Source: Aphanomyces cochlioides (Eukaryota > Oomycota > Saprolegniomycetes > Saprolegniales > Verrucalvaceae). From it: a stretch of DNA of 64,000 nucleotides. Positions 29,195 to 41,105 of this stretch are shown piece by piece (the first letter of the stretch is position 1; every line of letters begins with the position of its first letter). The position numbers were made by a program, and so were the translations under genes. Below the pieces are notes generated by a model. The model was not told the origin of the DNA. It searched no databases and saw nothing but the letters and a program-made list of their open reading frames with translations. Location: the NCBI GenBank assembly GCA_019828595.1, contig JAHQRK010000001.1, forward strand, positions 806,001-870,000. Reading direction: 5' to 3'.

Positions 29195-29308
29195 GAATCA
29201 AGCTCCCGCGTTCAGCGGGCGTTGATTGCTTGGCTCTCGTTGATTTCTTTCTGGAATGAACAAAAATTTACTCGAAGAAGCGAGTGGTTAAAATAAATAT
29301 AATTTTGA

Positions 29309-29419
29309 CCAATCACAATTCATATAAATCATTATTTTATCCAATTATGTAAAATTATCTTCATGACCTATTTTAATTTTATCCAATTAACTAATTCTAG
29401 TTATATAATTTCAGCCAAT
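29309..29419. promoter_or_regulatory. Bidirectional CCAAT-rich promoter between RPC2 and HAT1
   Basis: The 260-bp divergent spacer is AT-rich and carries four CCAAT boxes on the plus strand, near 29309, 29341, 29383 and 29415, three of them within TATCCAAT or AGCCAAT contexts. The spacing and divergent arrangement suggest a shared promoter. Confidence 0.4.
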
Positions 29420-29453
29420 CATATGTAGTCGAAGATATTTTAGCGCGCGGAAG

Positions 29454-30906
29454 ATGGTCGACGACGAGCCTGACACCAAAAAGCTGAAGACGGAAGGACA
29501 TACGTGTCCTGCAAACGATGCAGTTCATATACGCATAGGTTGAATGCCTGTTTGAGATTGTTTAATCTGTGTATGTAGTGGATGATCCCGAAAAGGACTG
29601 GAGCCAAACGAAGAGTTTCCATCCAGCATTTACATACCATGCATTTGGAAAGGACGAAGTGATCCGTGGCTATCATGGACTCGAGATACAACTGACGTTC
29701 AGCGCTCGGACATTTGACTGTCTCGTGCAAATAGCCTACACCTCTCGAGATGACGAGTATGGTATTCCAGACCATTGAAGTTGAATGTAATTGACTTAAC
29801 TGATGTCTAGATGACCTTATCACTCTCATGGCGAATTCGTTGCCTAAAAATTTCACTCAAGACAAAGAAGTATTTTTGGCTAGTCTACGAGATGCACCAT
29901 CTAAGCCAGCAGGAACGCTGGTGGATTCGTACACAAAAGACGACGTGGAAGTGTCAACATACTTTACCATCTTGTCCGAAGACCCACAAGGAAAAGCCTA
30001 CTTGGAGAAAATGCAAAAGCTGTCGCTTTGGTTCATCGAAGGTACAACTTATTCAAAACATAGTCCAATACGTCGATTAGGCGCGGATGACATAGATGTT
30101 GACGACCCTCGATGGTCTCTCTATGTTATTTTCGACGTTAGTCAAGGCCGTTACCTTCCAATGGGCTATATCACTATCTTTACCTTCAACACGCCATTAA
30201 AACAAGGCATGAGTCAAAACGTGCGTATTTGCCAAGCTCTTATCTTGCCGCAATATCACCGTCAAGGTACTCTCGCCATCCAAACTTTACTGGCATCTTA
30301 CCATTACCTTGTCAAGGACATGGAGAACGCCTTGTAGAGCACATTATGCATCAAGCAAGGTCTATGTCCAATGTCTATGAAGTGACCGTGGAAGATCCGG
30401 TGCCTGGTTTTTCAATGGTACGATGCAATGGGAATCAAAAATACACATGATGTCCTAGTTGAGAGATGTCGTGGACGTTAAGACTTGTTTATCGCATGGA
30501 TTCTTCAATGTCGCCCCAACTGAAGCTACATCGACCGCCGGACATGGAACTCAAACTCTGACAGCTGATGATATCTCTTCTGTCAAAAAGGTGCGATGAT
30601 TTGCTTGAATTCCCTTTGGTTATGTCTTTGAAGGCTCTAAAGCTTACAAAACTACAAGTCCAGAGATGTTACGAAGCACTGAAGTTGCGATTTATTGATC
30701 GTTCAAACGAGGAAGAGTACAAAGCTTTTCGGCTCGAAGTCAAGCGACGGCTACACAATTTGTACGCCGAAGATTTGGATGCTATGGGAAGTGCTGATCG
30801 GCGCAAGGCGTTACTGGCAACGTTGTACTCTTCTCTCGAAGGCGAATACGATCGCATTCTCAAACGATGTGGTCTCTTACGTCACGAACCAGAGATCTCT
30901 GCTTAA
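29454..30906 (+). CDS. HAT1: Histone acetyltransferase type B catalytic subunit
   Basis: Seven exons (29454-29538, 29579-29761, 29811-30041, 30081-30266, 30317-30417, 30459-30590, 30634-30906) give 396 residues. The N-terminal HAT1 domain is recognisable (FHPAFTYHAFGKDEVIRGYH). The central acetyltransferase fold has MGYITIFTFN and the acetyl-CoA loop LPQYHRQGHGERL, which only appears after removal of a 50-nt intron. The C-terminal part (YEALKLRFIDRSNEEEYKAF, RLEVKRRL) matches the HAT1 tail. HAT1 acetylates newly made histone H4 before nuclear import. One 39-nt intron is in frame and could be read through. Confidence 0.94.
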
Positions 30907-31081
30907 ACTTCAAGAACAAATGCGGCATTCAATTGCTGGAGAAGCACGGCCGAATATCATGACGAAGGCCATGAAAATCGCCATGTTGATAGGAAGTCTC
31001 GTACAAGAATAATGGAATTGACACACTTAGCAAAAGTCTCAAGAGTGTAGCTCGGCCTCCAGAAGGAAGTCACTCGTTCAC

Positions 31082-31601
31082 TTATTGCGATTCCTGCTCT
31101 TGCTTCTTGCGTTCCGCTTCCTCCTCAATCTTCTTGGTTGTCTCCTGGATCTTCTCACGCTGCTTCGACACATACTCCGACACTTGCTCGCTGAACTTGC
31201 CGCCGTATTCACTCGCTCGCGACTCGAGATCACTTAAACTTTCACCCCACTTGTTGAGCTTGTCACGGACACTGTCTGCGTCTCCTTCTGAACGAGGCTT
31301 CGACACATACTCCTTGAGCTACAAAAGTCCCTCGAGCAATGAGCCCACATGTCATTGTCGACCATGCTGTACCTCTTCCATCGATTCGTTAGCATTGCCT
31401 TGGACGGAATGGAAGTACTCGGACGCTTTGCTCTTGAACGCCTCGTCATATTCGTCAAACTTTTCCTTGAGCTACACACGTACGTCATTCACGGGTATGT
31501 GAGAAGTAACGTACAGCTGAGATCGACGACTTGGTCGACTCCACGCTGCTGTTGATAGCATCCTTCAAGCTATCCATCGTGCTCTTGTTTTCGTCCGACA
31601 T
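31082..31601 (-). CDS. Helix-array family member A (three exons)
   Basis: Exons 31601-31515, 31471-31373 and 31318-31082 give 140 residues with both introns at phase 0. Exon 1 is the family start (STMDSLKDAINSSVEST). Exon 2 is exactly 33 codons (LKEKFDEYDEAFKSKASEYF...). The terminal exon has the family core KLNKWGESLSDLESRASEYG followed by QVSEYVSKQREKI and a Lys/Glu tail. The protein is charged and helical, with no signal peptide or membrane span. The core resembles apolipoprotein/LEA-like amphipathic helices, but no known family is recognised. It is the first gene of a minus-strand array. Confidence 0.82.
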
Positions 31602-31983
31602 GGCTGATTGAATTGTGAACCAAAAGGGAGCCCGAGCCAAGAAAGCGAGGGTGCAAGTGAAACAACGGGGACTTCCTCGCTTGGTTGTGCTATTGGTTCC
31701 AACGTGCCAGTTGAGATGTGTGCTCGAAAATTCAAACGGGCTCATCAATATCACAACAGTCGCATCAACGTCATCGCGGTTGAAGAGTAAATCGATGGAA
31801 TCAAGATTGACCAAGAGACCAAGGCTGGTCTTCTCGCCATCAAGCTGACAGTGAACGAGACGAAGAACGAATACCTGAACTACAAGGCACCGCTCGTTAC
31901 TGCAGCAACTGCAGCGACTGACTGCATTAGCTCTGCAGCTTCTCCCTCTTCTGCAGATATTACAAGTCATTAATGCACTTAGT

Positions 31984-32478
31984 TTACGAAGACTTGGTGT
32001 CTGGCTCGATGGCCTTGGCAACGTCGTCAATTTGATGGCGTTGCTTGGCTACATTTGTTGTAACTTTGGTCCGTACATTGCCTCCTTCCTTCGCCGCATG
32101 CGACTGGAGTGCGTCGAGGCTGTCGCCCCATTCATTCAATTTCTCACGGACATTCTGAGCGCATGCCTGACGCGTCTCGCCTGATAAACCAGGAACCTCA
32201 GCTAGCTGCGGACGATAAAATCAAGAGGAATACAACGTCGTTACCTGCTCTAAAGCTTCGTTGGCATGATCTTGAACTGCTTGCATGCGGTCGGCTGTCT
32301 TATTGCTCAATGGATCGACGAACTTGTGGCGACTCTCCTTGAGCTAGGCGAAGGATGAGCTCACTGAAAAGTCAACACACGAACCCACCGCCGTGAATGC
32401 GCCAGATTCCAAGTTGATCGAGTCGTTGATACCTCTTTCGAGGCTGCTGATTGCTCTCGTGTCAACTTTCTCGTCCAT
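31984..32478 (-). CDS. Helix-array family member B (three exons)
   Basis: Exons 32478-32389, 32343-32245 and 32205-31984 give 136 residues. The middle exon is again exactly 99 nt (LKESRHKFVDPLSNKTADRM...). The terminal exon keeps VREKLNEWGDSLDALQSHA, but the YG and QVxxY positions of the core have diverged (KEGGNVRTKVTTNVAKQRHQ). Both introns are phase 0. It sits 380 bp from member A and is clearly more divergent than A and C are from each other. Confidence 0.72.
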
Positions 32479-32799
32479 GCTGCTTGAAAACTTGCAAATG
32501 AAAGCGACCTAAACTCCACCGTTAAGTGATTTTTAGTCATTGGCCAGAGTTGGGCAGTTGGTCAGCTTCGCTCTGCGTTCCGATTTTGGGCTGTCGGTGA
32601 ACAATGCGCCTCTTTTGAAGGAGAATTCGTTGGAAAGAGCTCGAGGGACGAGCTCCTCATGCATCGAAGACTATCGTCGAGGTGCTAGTGAGAACGCAGA
32701 CGCTATTACAAGGCTAATCAAGGAGAAAACACTATGAAATCGACGGAGAGACATCTCGAGGACAATTGCATTAAATCTGGCCAACATGAGCTCAGGATC

Positions 32800-33271
32800 T
32801 CATGAGATAGAGAGAGACTTGGCCTTCGACTGTTGCTGTTCTTGCTTTCTGCGTTCCGCTTCGTCTTCAATCTTCTTCGTCGTCTCGTCAATTTTCTCGC
32901 GCTGCTTCGACACATAATCCGACACTTGCTCGCTGATCTTGCCGCCGTATTCACTCGCTCTCGACTCGAGATCTCGCAAACTTTGTCCCCACTTGTGCAG
33001 TCTGTCGCAGACGTTGTCGAGATTTACTTCAACCCATTGACGTCAATCTTTGCGTATTCCATCGATTCGTGGGCGTTCTCTTGGACTGCGTGGAAATACT
33101 CGGACGCTTTGCTTTTGACTTCGTCATATTCGTCAAACTTTTCCTTCAGCTACGAAATGATGAGATCAAGCACGATGAGAGTACCGCTGACAAGGACGAC
33201 TTGTTGGATTCGACGCTGCTGTTGATGACAACTTTGACGCTATCCATGGTGCTTTTGCTTTCTTCCGACAT
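32800..33271 (-). pseudogene. Helix-array family member C, frame broken between exons 2 and 3
   Basis: Exon 1 (33271-33185, MSEESKSTMDSVKVVINSSV) and the exon 2 start (33149, LKEKFDEYDE) are normal. The intron 2 region has been deleted, so exon 2 runs into TAA at 33024-33026. The terminal exon core (RLHKWGQSLRDLESRASEYG, then QVSDYVSKQREKI) continues in another frame to the stop at 32800. By eye its terminal exon is about 85% identical to that of member A, so it is a recent duplicate. A 26-nt intron would restore the frame but is implausibly short. Confidence 0.7.
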
Positions 33272-33576
33272 CACGCTGGCTCAGCGGAACGTTCAAACGT
33301 GCGAGAGGGCTCATTCAACGGCATCATGGTTTGCACTCGACTGTTAGGTTCTGGATGGACCTAACAGTTGGGGGAGAGAAAACAAGGAGGCAGCGACTGA
33401 AGCCCCTGTCGTACGCCGACAACGCAGAGACAGAGAGGTGTAGTGGAGGAAAGTCAGGAAGTCGACAGAGTAGATGCTATTCTCAAAGTCGTTAGGACAG
33501 TTAAGTCGTTAGGACAGTTAATACAGGATGTCTTAAGCGCGGTCTTCAACGACTTGCTTCTTGCATAGGGTAGCGC

Positions 33577-34093
33577 TCAGCCTTCCTTGTTGCGTTCAGG
33601 TTCAGCCTCGAAAATGTCCAAGATATGTTGGATTTCCTTGAGCAGTCTGGCCACATGGATCGCGACAAAATCGTCGTTGGGGCCGCCATCGGTTCTTACA
33701 TGTGGCGCAAGGTCGAGGAGGCTTGTTGACCACTTGCAGAGTCTGGTGCGGATGCACCCAATGTACATGATTCTCGATTCAACTGATAGCGTCGGAGCTT
33801 TGCCAGCGTATTCCTTGAGCTACAAAAATCCAAACACTGAGGCTGAGCACTGGGCTTACCATTTCAAGTGCGTCCTGGGCATCCGTTTGCACTGTCTGAA
33901 AGCAAGCGCAAGTCGTCGACCTGGCGGAATATTCAGCGGAGGTACAGACATGTTTCATCTAGGAAACCCGTCGTCATTGAGATGGGAAGATGAGAAATAC
34001 CAAACGTAGGTTCGAAGTTGACAAGATGTCGAGGTCAGCAATAGCCGCTTGCAGGCTCGCCAAGTCGTACAATTTCTTTCCTGTCGCTTCCAT
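33577..34093 (-). CDS. Helix-array family member D, divergent (three exons)
   Basis: Exons 34093-34001, 33958-33860 and 33819-33577 give 144 residues. The protein sequence is poorly conserved (RTRLCKWSTSLLDLAPHVRT in the core), yet the phase-0 introns and the exactly 99-nt middle exon remain. Exon 1 reads MEATGKKLYDLASLQAAI. It could be a decaying gene, but every splice site is canonical and no stop interrupts it. It is the last array member before the transposon island. Confidence 0.6.
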
Positions 34094-34384
34094 GATCCTG
34101 GCAAATGCTCAATTGACACCCATGTGACAGTTAGACATCTCCTGGGACTGTGGCTGACACTTTGAAAATCTTGGGGGTACAGTGACTACCCTCGTTCATC
34201 GCAAGGACCCCAGGCCTCATTGTTAGACGACCTTCTTCGTGTAAGATGGCCATGGTCTGCCCTCGATTGGTAGTGGAGTCGAAACTTGTTTTGTGGGAGC
34301 TCTCAATGGCGTTTCAGATGTCGTGGAAGGATATATAATGACGGCATGTGTGATTGACTTGAAATCACAAACAATCAGGAAAGT

Positions 34385-36542
34385 TCATTGGTTAATTATG
34401 CTCTTATTACTGACGAATGGAAACGACTTGTTGCTTTTTGAACGCACAGAGGACATTGTACAATCTGCCGTAAGTGATGTCGTCGACTCGCCGGATCCGT
34501 AGAGCAGGCTTATCACTTCAGCGTATGCAATCTCATATATTCCATCAACCTGACCAACGTGTAGGCTATTTATGCCCGATATACCGAGTGGGAGCTTGAT
34601 TTTGCTGTCAACGAAGGCCACCACAGCGCGACTATATCGCATGTGGTGTGGTTTCTTTATATCAGCACTTTTTACCAAATTCTTATAGGGACGAATATGA
34701 GCACGTTCGTCTCCAAAATGCCAAAGCTCCCAAAGTTTTTTTACGGTCAAGTGTGAAGGAAAATTCCATCCTGGGGGCACAAAATGACAGATGGGTCCGT
34801 CATTCCAGCACCAGTTTTCCATTTATCAACGACAGGTGACTCAATTTGTGTAGGGGCAACAGTATTGCCAGCCGTATTGAATTGCCGCATACTCTCAAGT
34901 AAGCTTTGTCTTAGTTCTGCAAATCTCGAATCAATGTCTCTGATAGTTATTGGTGCAACTCCATCTACAACGAAGTTTTGCTTAATCTCTTCAACCACCC
35001 TCGATGCAATCAAATTTGGCATTGATTCAGAAAGATCGGAAACAAACGTAGATAGACTTGACTTGAGAGAGTTTAATTCACATACTAGCGCATTTACTTT
35101 GGCAGCAATAGCTAAATGTGGTGGTACACTAGTAGATTTAATTCCCAATTCTGGAGATATCCCAATGTAAATACTTGTTTTGTGGCGCAAACTATTGAGC
35201 AAATTGTTGTGTGTAAAGACTCTTGATGAAAACAAAGGATGCGATAATTCCAGCTTTGACCTAAGATAATCTTCATGATGAATGAGCGATGCCAACAAGA
35301 ATGGACATGCCGTTTTTACTCCATGTGGATAATTATCAAAGCCGGGGACAATCGTACACCAATATTTAAGGTCCATAAGAGATAGAAGTTCGTTAGAAAA
35401 GTGTGGAGGTAAACAAGCAAAACTCTCATCGTTAAATGGTAGTCCACACACCATGCGACCACATAATTGATCTGCGCCTTCTCCAAAGTGAATGTATCTG
35501 TCTTTTAATTTCCTAAGCTTTGCCCCATGCGCAAAAATACAGAAACAGGATTGGGGCCATTGATCTGCCCAAGGGCATAAGTGCTACTTCCTTTGCGTAA
35601 ACTGTGTGTGCCAATGTCATTTGCTGGACAGCCTAGAGCATGCCTGCCATCATCTCCCAAATTATCAAGAACGCGTCGAAGTATTTTGCCAAATCTATTT
35701 TTGCTGTCAGTGCCACAAAACAACTGATGGAGAACTTTCGATGAATGATTTTCACGGTAAAATAGCAAAACAGCAAGGGCAAGGATAGGACATTGATGTG
35801 GCTCGTATGGGTTAGCGTAAATATGCTTTCCAAATTTATCTGCACCAGTTTGGTCGCCTTTATGGCCCTGCTCCTCAATAATTAATGCATCTTCTTGCCA
35901 ATCTAAATGCTGGAGCATAATAGAATCAACGGAGTCACTTCGGCTCATCAAATTCCACATTAAAACAAAATAGGGCCATGCAAAAAGGATAGTTGACCAT
36001 GATTGACCACTGCTCTCTGGACAAAGCTGCATCAAGTGTAGAGCCAAAAAGGAATATCCTGTCGACTTCAAATGGCGCTTTCCTTCCATGATGTCCATCA
36101 AGCCACGTTTTTTCAAGTCATTTATCAATTTTTCATAGCCATCAAGCATAATTTTCAATTCAGTATTCAATGTAGGATCCAACTCAGGTGACTGGGCTCT
36201 GTACAAATCAACTAAAGCACTGCGATATCCCTTAATACATGATGATGACAAAGGTGTAACCGTGTTCGTGTTGCTTTCGTCGCATTGCGATGCATCCTTA
36301 CATATGTGGCCAAAAAAACCTAAGACAGCATCGTTCGGCAGCGGAATTTTAACGCGATTCTCGAGCTCGTCGACTGTATCAGGATAATTACTGCTCAACC
36401 ACGTCATCATGCGATTGGTCTTAGACTTGTACGTAAGCTTTGTACTGTCATTTGTTCTCTTTTGCTTGAGCTTCAGAGCGACTGCAGACGGATCTTCTGT
36501 TGCCTCGATTGCTACGGGATGTGACTTCTGACCTCTTGGCAT
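34385..36542 (-). mobile_element. Crypton-type tyrosine-recombinase element, frameshifted
   Basis: The main frame (36542-35505, start MPRGQKSHPVAIEATEDP) is a tyrosine recombinase with an N-terminal helical domain, LMSRSDSV (box I Arg) and GTHSLRKGSSTYALG (HxxR box). A one-base slip near 35505 moves the remainder, beginning DRYIHFGEGADQLCGR with the presumed catalytic Tyr, into another frame (35454-34747). A second slip near 34820 leads to FVPPGWNFPSHLTVKKLWEL and IRPYKNLV, resembling the GCR1_C-like DNA-binding tail of Cryptons. Cryptons lack terminal repeats, so the ends are not defined. It is presumably inactive. Confidence 0.8.
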
Positions 36543-37801
36543 TGCCTGTAAAACAAAAATGGCCAATGAGACACCCCGGTAGATCCGTGATTCAACGAAA
36601 TCACACATGGCAAGAATCTTACAACCCGAACAAGAGTACACTGAAATTAAGTCATTTGGAGACGTATCGAATCTAGATTCACGTCAAGTGTGATTGAAGA
36701 AATATCACATCCAATACAAATTCTGAATTGAATAATCACACATGCAGCAGATATAAAGGTTTTGATCGCCGGCAGTGGACGCGGAAACCTGGCAACATCC
36801 GACTTGCTGGCTGTGATTCGTGCTTTGACGGGTCCAAAGTCATTATTTTCGATATCTGCTGGAGTTGCTTCGTTTGATGTCAACAATAGCTGGAAGATCG
36901 ACCGCAAATCTCGAGCTGGAGCTACAATTTGACCAAAAAAATCTCGGACATTAATCAGCCTTCAATCGCCATTGTGTTTCTTCGGCCAGCCTCAGTCCAA
37001 GGCATTCCCGGTTCTCAACTTCCAGCAAGAATTGGATGATAGCTCTTTTCTACCGTGGTGGCCTTTTCATTCGACATGGCAGAAGCATTTAGCAGCATCT
37101 TTGTGTCCTCAGTCGCTTCAAGAAGCTCCAACTCCCGAGCCGGTGCACTCGATTGCGCTTTTGTCACAATCGTCGTTCCTTCACACGTTTCAAATGTCCA
37201 TATCGTCCATCGCCTCTGCAAATCTTTGGATTTGATTGGCCGAAATTTAATTTCTTCAAGATACTGGAACCCATATCTACAACGCCACACATAAAACCAG
37301 ATCAAAACCTTGGGAAAGCCCGATCTTGTCCCTTGCGTTGGCATCATTGGATAAGATCACGCGGTTTCGCTTGTAAATATATCATGCATTTGTCGGATCG
37401 CATATGTGCTATTTGAATGCGATGTGGTTCGTTAGCATGGCAACAACGTTGTTCTTTTATCCGGATCCGGATAATCTTCAAGTTTCAGCATTGCGTGGTC
37501 GGTCAAAGGTTTAATTAATAAACCTATATAGGTTTTATTAATTTAACCCAATAATTGCTTAAAACCAGTTTTAGGTTTTAATTAAAACTTGCCTTTTGAT
37601 GATCAACCGAGTCATCAAATTAATGCTCATTTTCAGTTCACAGTGGTCGAAAGCATCCACGACCCAAATCAGAAATTGATGGGTGCCGCATTAATTTTCA
37701 AAAACGAAGCCAACTCCTTGGAAATGCAGAAACCTTTAAAATTGGATACAAAATGTATTATATTATGCAGTTATACAGATCGAGAGTAAAATCGAACAAT
37801 T
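36543..37801. other. Region between transposons, no confident gene
   Basis: About 1.26 kb. A minus-strand frame of 110 codons (37347-37015) containing RCRYGFQYLEEIKFRPIKSK could splice from a donor at 37053 to a strong TTTTTTGGTCAAATTGTAG acceptor near 36922, but the next exon stops after about 12 codons. This may be the remnant of a gene broken by transposition. A doubled CCGGAT palindrome lies at 37457-37474. The 37.5-kb stretch is very AT-rich. Confidence 0.35.
37457..37474. promoter_or_regulatory. Doubled TTATCCGGATCCGGATAA palindrome
   Basis: An 18-bp perfect palindrome is formed by two overlapping CCGGAT cores with TTAT/ATAA flanks. It is the same motif found upstream of ATCase, eS12 and the K+ channel. 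No intact gene starts next to it. Confidence 0.35.
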
Positions 37802-38673
37802 TTACTGTGAATCGATGTCGGAGATATCCGACAAATCGCTTGAACTACTTGCCACTTCAAAATCATCGTCTCCATCGCTAGGTTGGGCATCGTCAGTAGC
37901 GTCTTGCTTGAATATAAAATCATGCAGCTAGATTAATTCTCTATTTGCCTTGGAAATACAACCAAATATTTGATCCGCCGTCAATGATTTACAAGCATTT
38001 TGCAAACGTGCAAGTACTTCTTTAAATGTCGTCTCACCCTTTACATAGGAACGACCTACTGAACCTTTAACTATAGCCCATACTGTTTCAATAAGTTGCA
38101 ATTTTGAGTGAGGAGGGGGGGGGTAAATAAAACAATATGCCCCTCACATTCAGCCATAGATTTAACAACAGGAACAACATTGTTTTCAATTAATTTGCCA
38201 AGTTTTTCCCAAAGAATAGTTTTCGAATCTGTAGTTAAAAAATCAATTCCATAACGTTTGCAAGCCTCCATCAAAATAATTTTCTTGTTTCCTTACGTGG
38301 TGTATCCCCAGTAAGCACTTTATGATAACTTGCATTATCCATAACAATGCAAGCATTTTTGATATTGTTATTTTTCAATTCTTGGAGTAATATTTTAATT
38401 AAACCATTGAATAAAGTAATTGTTATCAAACATTGCATGATAATCTTTGGGCAATTTGTTAATTCTCTCCACAATATCCAAGCCCAAAATAAGAGATGAT
38501 AATTGTTTTTTACCACCTTCAAAAATATCAGGAGTTCCAATTGATCTAAATTATGCCTGTAGCATCAGAATATCTAGACGTTCCCCCTTAGTGAGGGCTG
38601 CGTCGCGCTGTTTTTTAACATAGTTAACAATTTCATTTTTCAAGTCTTCGTTGATGGTTCGGCGTCCACTCAT
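37802..38673 (-). mobile_element. Decayed DDE transposase of the IS630/Tc1/mariner type
   Basis: On the minus strand the fragment starts MSGRRTINEDLKNEIVNYVK. It continues through broken frames to KNACIVMDNASYHK (second catalytic Asp), RYGIDFLTTDSKTILWEKL, and an LQLIETVWAIVKGSVGRSY stretch where the family has its third acidic residue. At least three frame changes and several stops interrupt it, so it is a dead copy. The AT-rich composition differs from neighbouring genes. Terminal repeats were not found. Confidence 0.65.
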
Positions 38674-39454
38674 TGTACCTACAATTGAGAAATGGCAAAA
38701 TTTATAAAAGAAAACTATTTATCAATTGTTATAGGTATTTATTGTAAGAGTAATTTCTCTAACATTTTATCTCCCTCCAGTTTAGTACTAATTTATAAAG
38801 GTTATTAGATGGAAAGGGAAAAAGAATGCTGGTTTGATATGCATTCCCAATTTTCATCAACATAAGTTGCAAGTTATTGCGTTTCACAGTTTCTGGTTTT
38901 GCACAGAGATACGTGCAACTTTGCACTCGCATTGTGTAAAATTTCGAAAAAAATACCGTATCTGGTATGTTAATTCGGGACCAAAACAAAAAAATAACCT
39001 CTATATATTGATGTTCTAAGATTCGCAGAATATACAATATAATGTAGTTTATAGAATACCATAGGAAATTGTTCGATTTAAATAGACTACACCGCAAAAT
39101 TTGTTACATAAATTGTTCAAGCTTACAATAATATACGTCTATTTTTTAATCAAAAAGCTTTTACTTGAGCTGAGTATTCAAAAATATCTTTTTTTGTTCT
39201 GTCAGTTGGCCATGAAATATTCTTATTGGCTAATTTACACAGACAGAATTTGAATTTGCCATTTTTCAAGATTCTGCCGATCACACACGCATCGACGAGC
39301 CGATGGGGGTCAACCACGTTGCGTACCTTGCGCACCAAGGCACATCGACATACCACGAACAATGAAGACAGTGTGGGGCCAACATTGATGACAGCAACGG
39401 CGGAGACGACAAACAAGAGACTGGTAAGTCAGATTTCATTATGAGTTACGAAAT

Positions 39455-40967
39455 CTAAACAACGACTTCATAGATCACGTCACCAAAAATATCTGTTTCA
39501 ATGCGAATTGCGTCTGCTTCCCTTGCAAGCTCGACAATTGAATCAAACACGTCGTCTCCGTCGTTGCTGTCGTCGTCTATTGGCTCTTCACTGGCTTCAT
39601 TGTTCGAGGTATTGGCAATTAGCCCACACAATTCAAAGCCATTAATGGTAGTCTTAGTGCTCAAGGTATTCCACGCGTTTGACGCCCATTTGACAAGATC
39701 TCGGCGAGTCGGTGCACAAAGCTTGAATGCTCCCGTACTAGGGTCATGATTTTTTACAGATTTTTGTAAGTGGTGAATCCAATTATTCTTCATCATTGTC
39801 TTAAAAGGTTTGATCCAAGAAACATCCGCTGGCTGACAAACCCAAGTGAATCCAGGTGGGATTTTTCAAGAATCACATTTAATGACGACGCCAATTCAAG
39901 GACTTGGGGGCAAAAATGTGGAGAAAAATCATCCCACAGCAGTAAAATTGGCTTCAAATTTTTCCTGGCACGGTAACCAAAGTGATATTTGATAAACTCT
40001 AATGAAATTTTTGTGTTCCACCAAGCTGTAGGATTTCCATAGAGTTGTGCAGAGAATTCGTCTTGAATTTCAACAATCTCTTTCCATACAATCTTGCCAA
40101 AGCCGTTACGTTGATCAAGGTTTTCGAGTACATTTTTCTTCACTGTACTTTTGTTTTTAGGACAATAAACAAGGGATATTTTTTACCCTTGGAGTCGGCA
40201 AGAAGCATCGCAGTTGCTCGTTGCTTCTCTTGACCACTCGTTCGTATCCACACACGTTTTTCACCCACAGCATTGATGGTTTTCCTCCCTGGATATTCGT
40301 AATTCACTGCTGTTTGGTCGGCATTCAGGACGTCGGATATATCATTTTCTTGGATCAATTTCAATACTTTTTCACTGAAGCTTTTCAACGCTTCATCTCC
40401 TTCGGCAGCGGTTTTGTTTCCGCATCGAGTTTGACATCGCATGGATAACTCATGTCGTTTCATAAACGATTTAATCCAATGTCCACTTGCTTTAAATTGA
40501 CACGGCAGTAGATTCTTCTCGCTAGCAACCTGCAAAGCATACTGTTGTAATAAAAGATTGCTAACCGGCACACCGTCAAGACGGTGTCCAACAACCCAGT
40601 CAGCAATTCGTTTTTCAGTCTCGATATCGAGAACTGTGGCTTGGCCGATGCGGCGATTCGACATCTTCTTTGCAGAGGCAGGGTTTTTGCTTTTTTCGAT
40701 TGAGTTTCGATTGCGAAACCAAGCTTGAATTTTCTTTTTCGTCGATACCTCTCGCTTTCCACTCATGTCAGGGAAGTACTTCGACATTGCACTCGACAGA
40801 CCAGCCACACCGAGCCCATTCTTTATGTACTCTTGAACGACCAGCCACTTAAATGAATAATCAGTAAATGTATGTGTGTATTTCTTGGGCCCTTTGCGAG
40901 ATTTGCCTTTGACTGACGGTCGACCCGAAGCAAGACGATGATGCTTTCGCATGTCAGCGAAAACCAC
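39455..40967 (-). pseudogene. Transposase of the outer pogo-like element, two frameshifts
   Basis: The first frame (40967-40140) has a helix-turn-helix region, a CENP-B-type DNA-binding domain (IADWVVGHRLDGVPVSNLLL, HWIKSFMKRHELSMR) and the first catalytic Asp in VLNADQTAVNYEY. After a slip near 40140, the second frame carries GNPTAWWNTKISLEFIKYHF and LLLWDDFSPHF. A second slip near 39860 precedes CQPADVSWIKPFK (third Asp) and the tail to 39455. The DDD arrangement fits the pogo branch of Tc1/mariner. Confidence 0.82.
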
Positions 40968-41077
40968 GAATGGCAGTACAACCTCAGAAATCTTATTTTA
41001 TTGATTCTGATAAGTATTGAATGTGCACAGGTCATACAGGGTATTATATTTGGTCGTCGACAGACACCGAAATAACA

Positions 41078-41105
41078 TACCGTATTCCTCTTATCGTTTC
41101 GGACA
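41078..41105 (+). repeat. Left terminal inverted repeat and TA duplication of the nested element
   Basis: TA at 41078-41079 is followed by a 26-nt repeat (41080-41105) beginning CCGTATTCCTCTTATCG. It is a perfect reverse complement of 42982-43007. Confidence 0.9.

Noticed and set aside
30695..31012. Alternative C-terminal extension of HAT1 in another frame
   Set aside because: It would need a roughly 20-nt intron. The frame ending at 30906 already matches the length and wording of the HAT1 tail.
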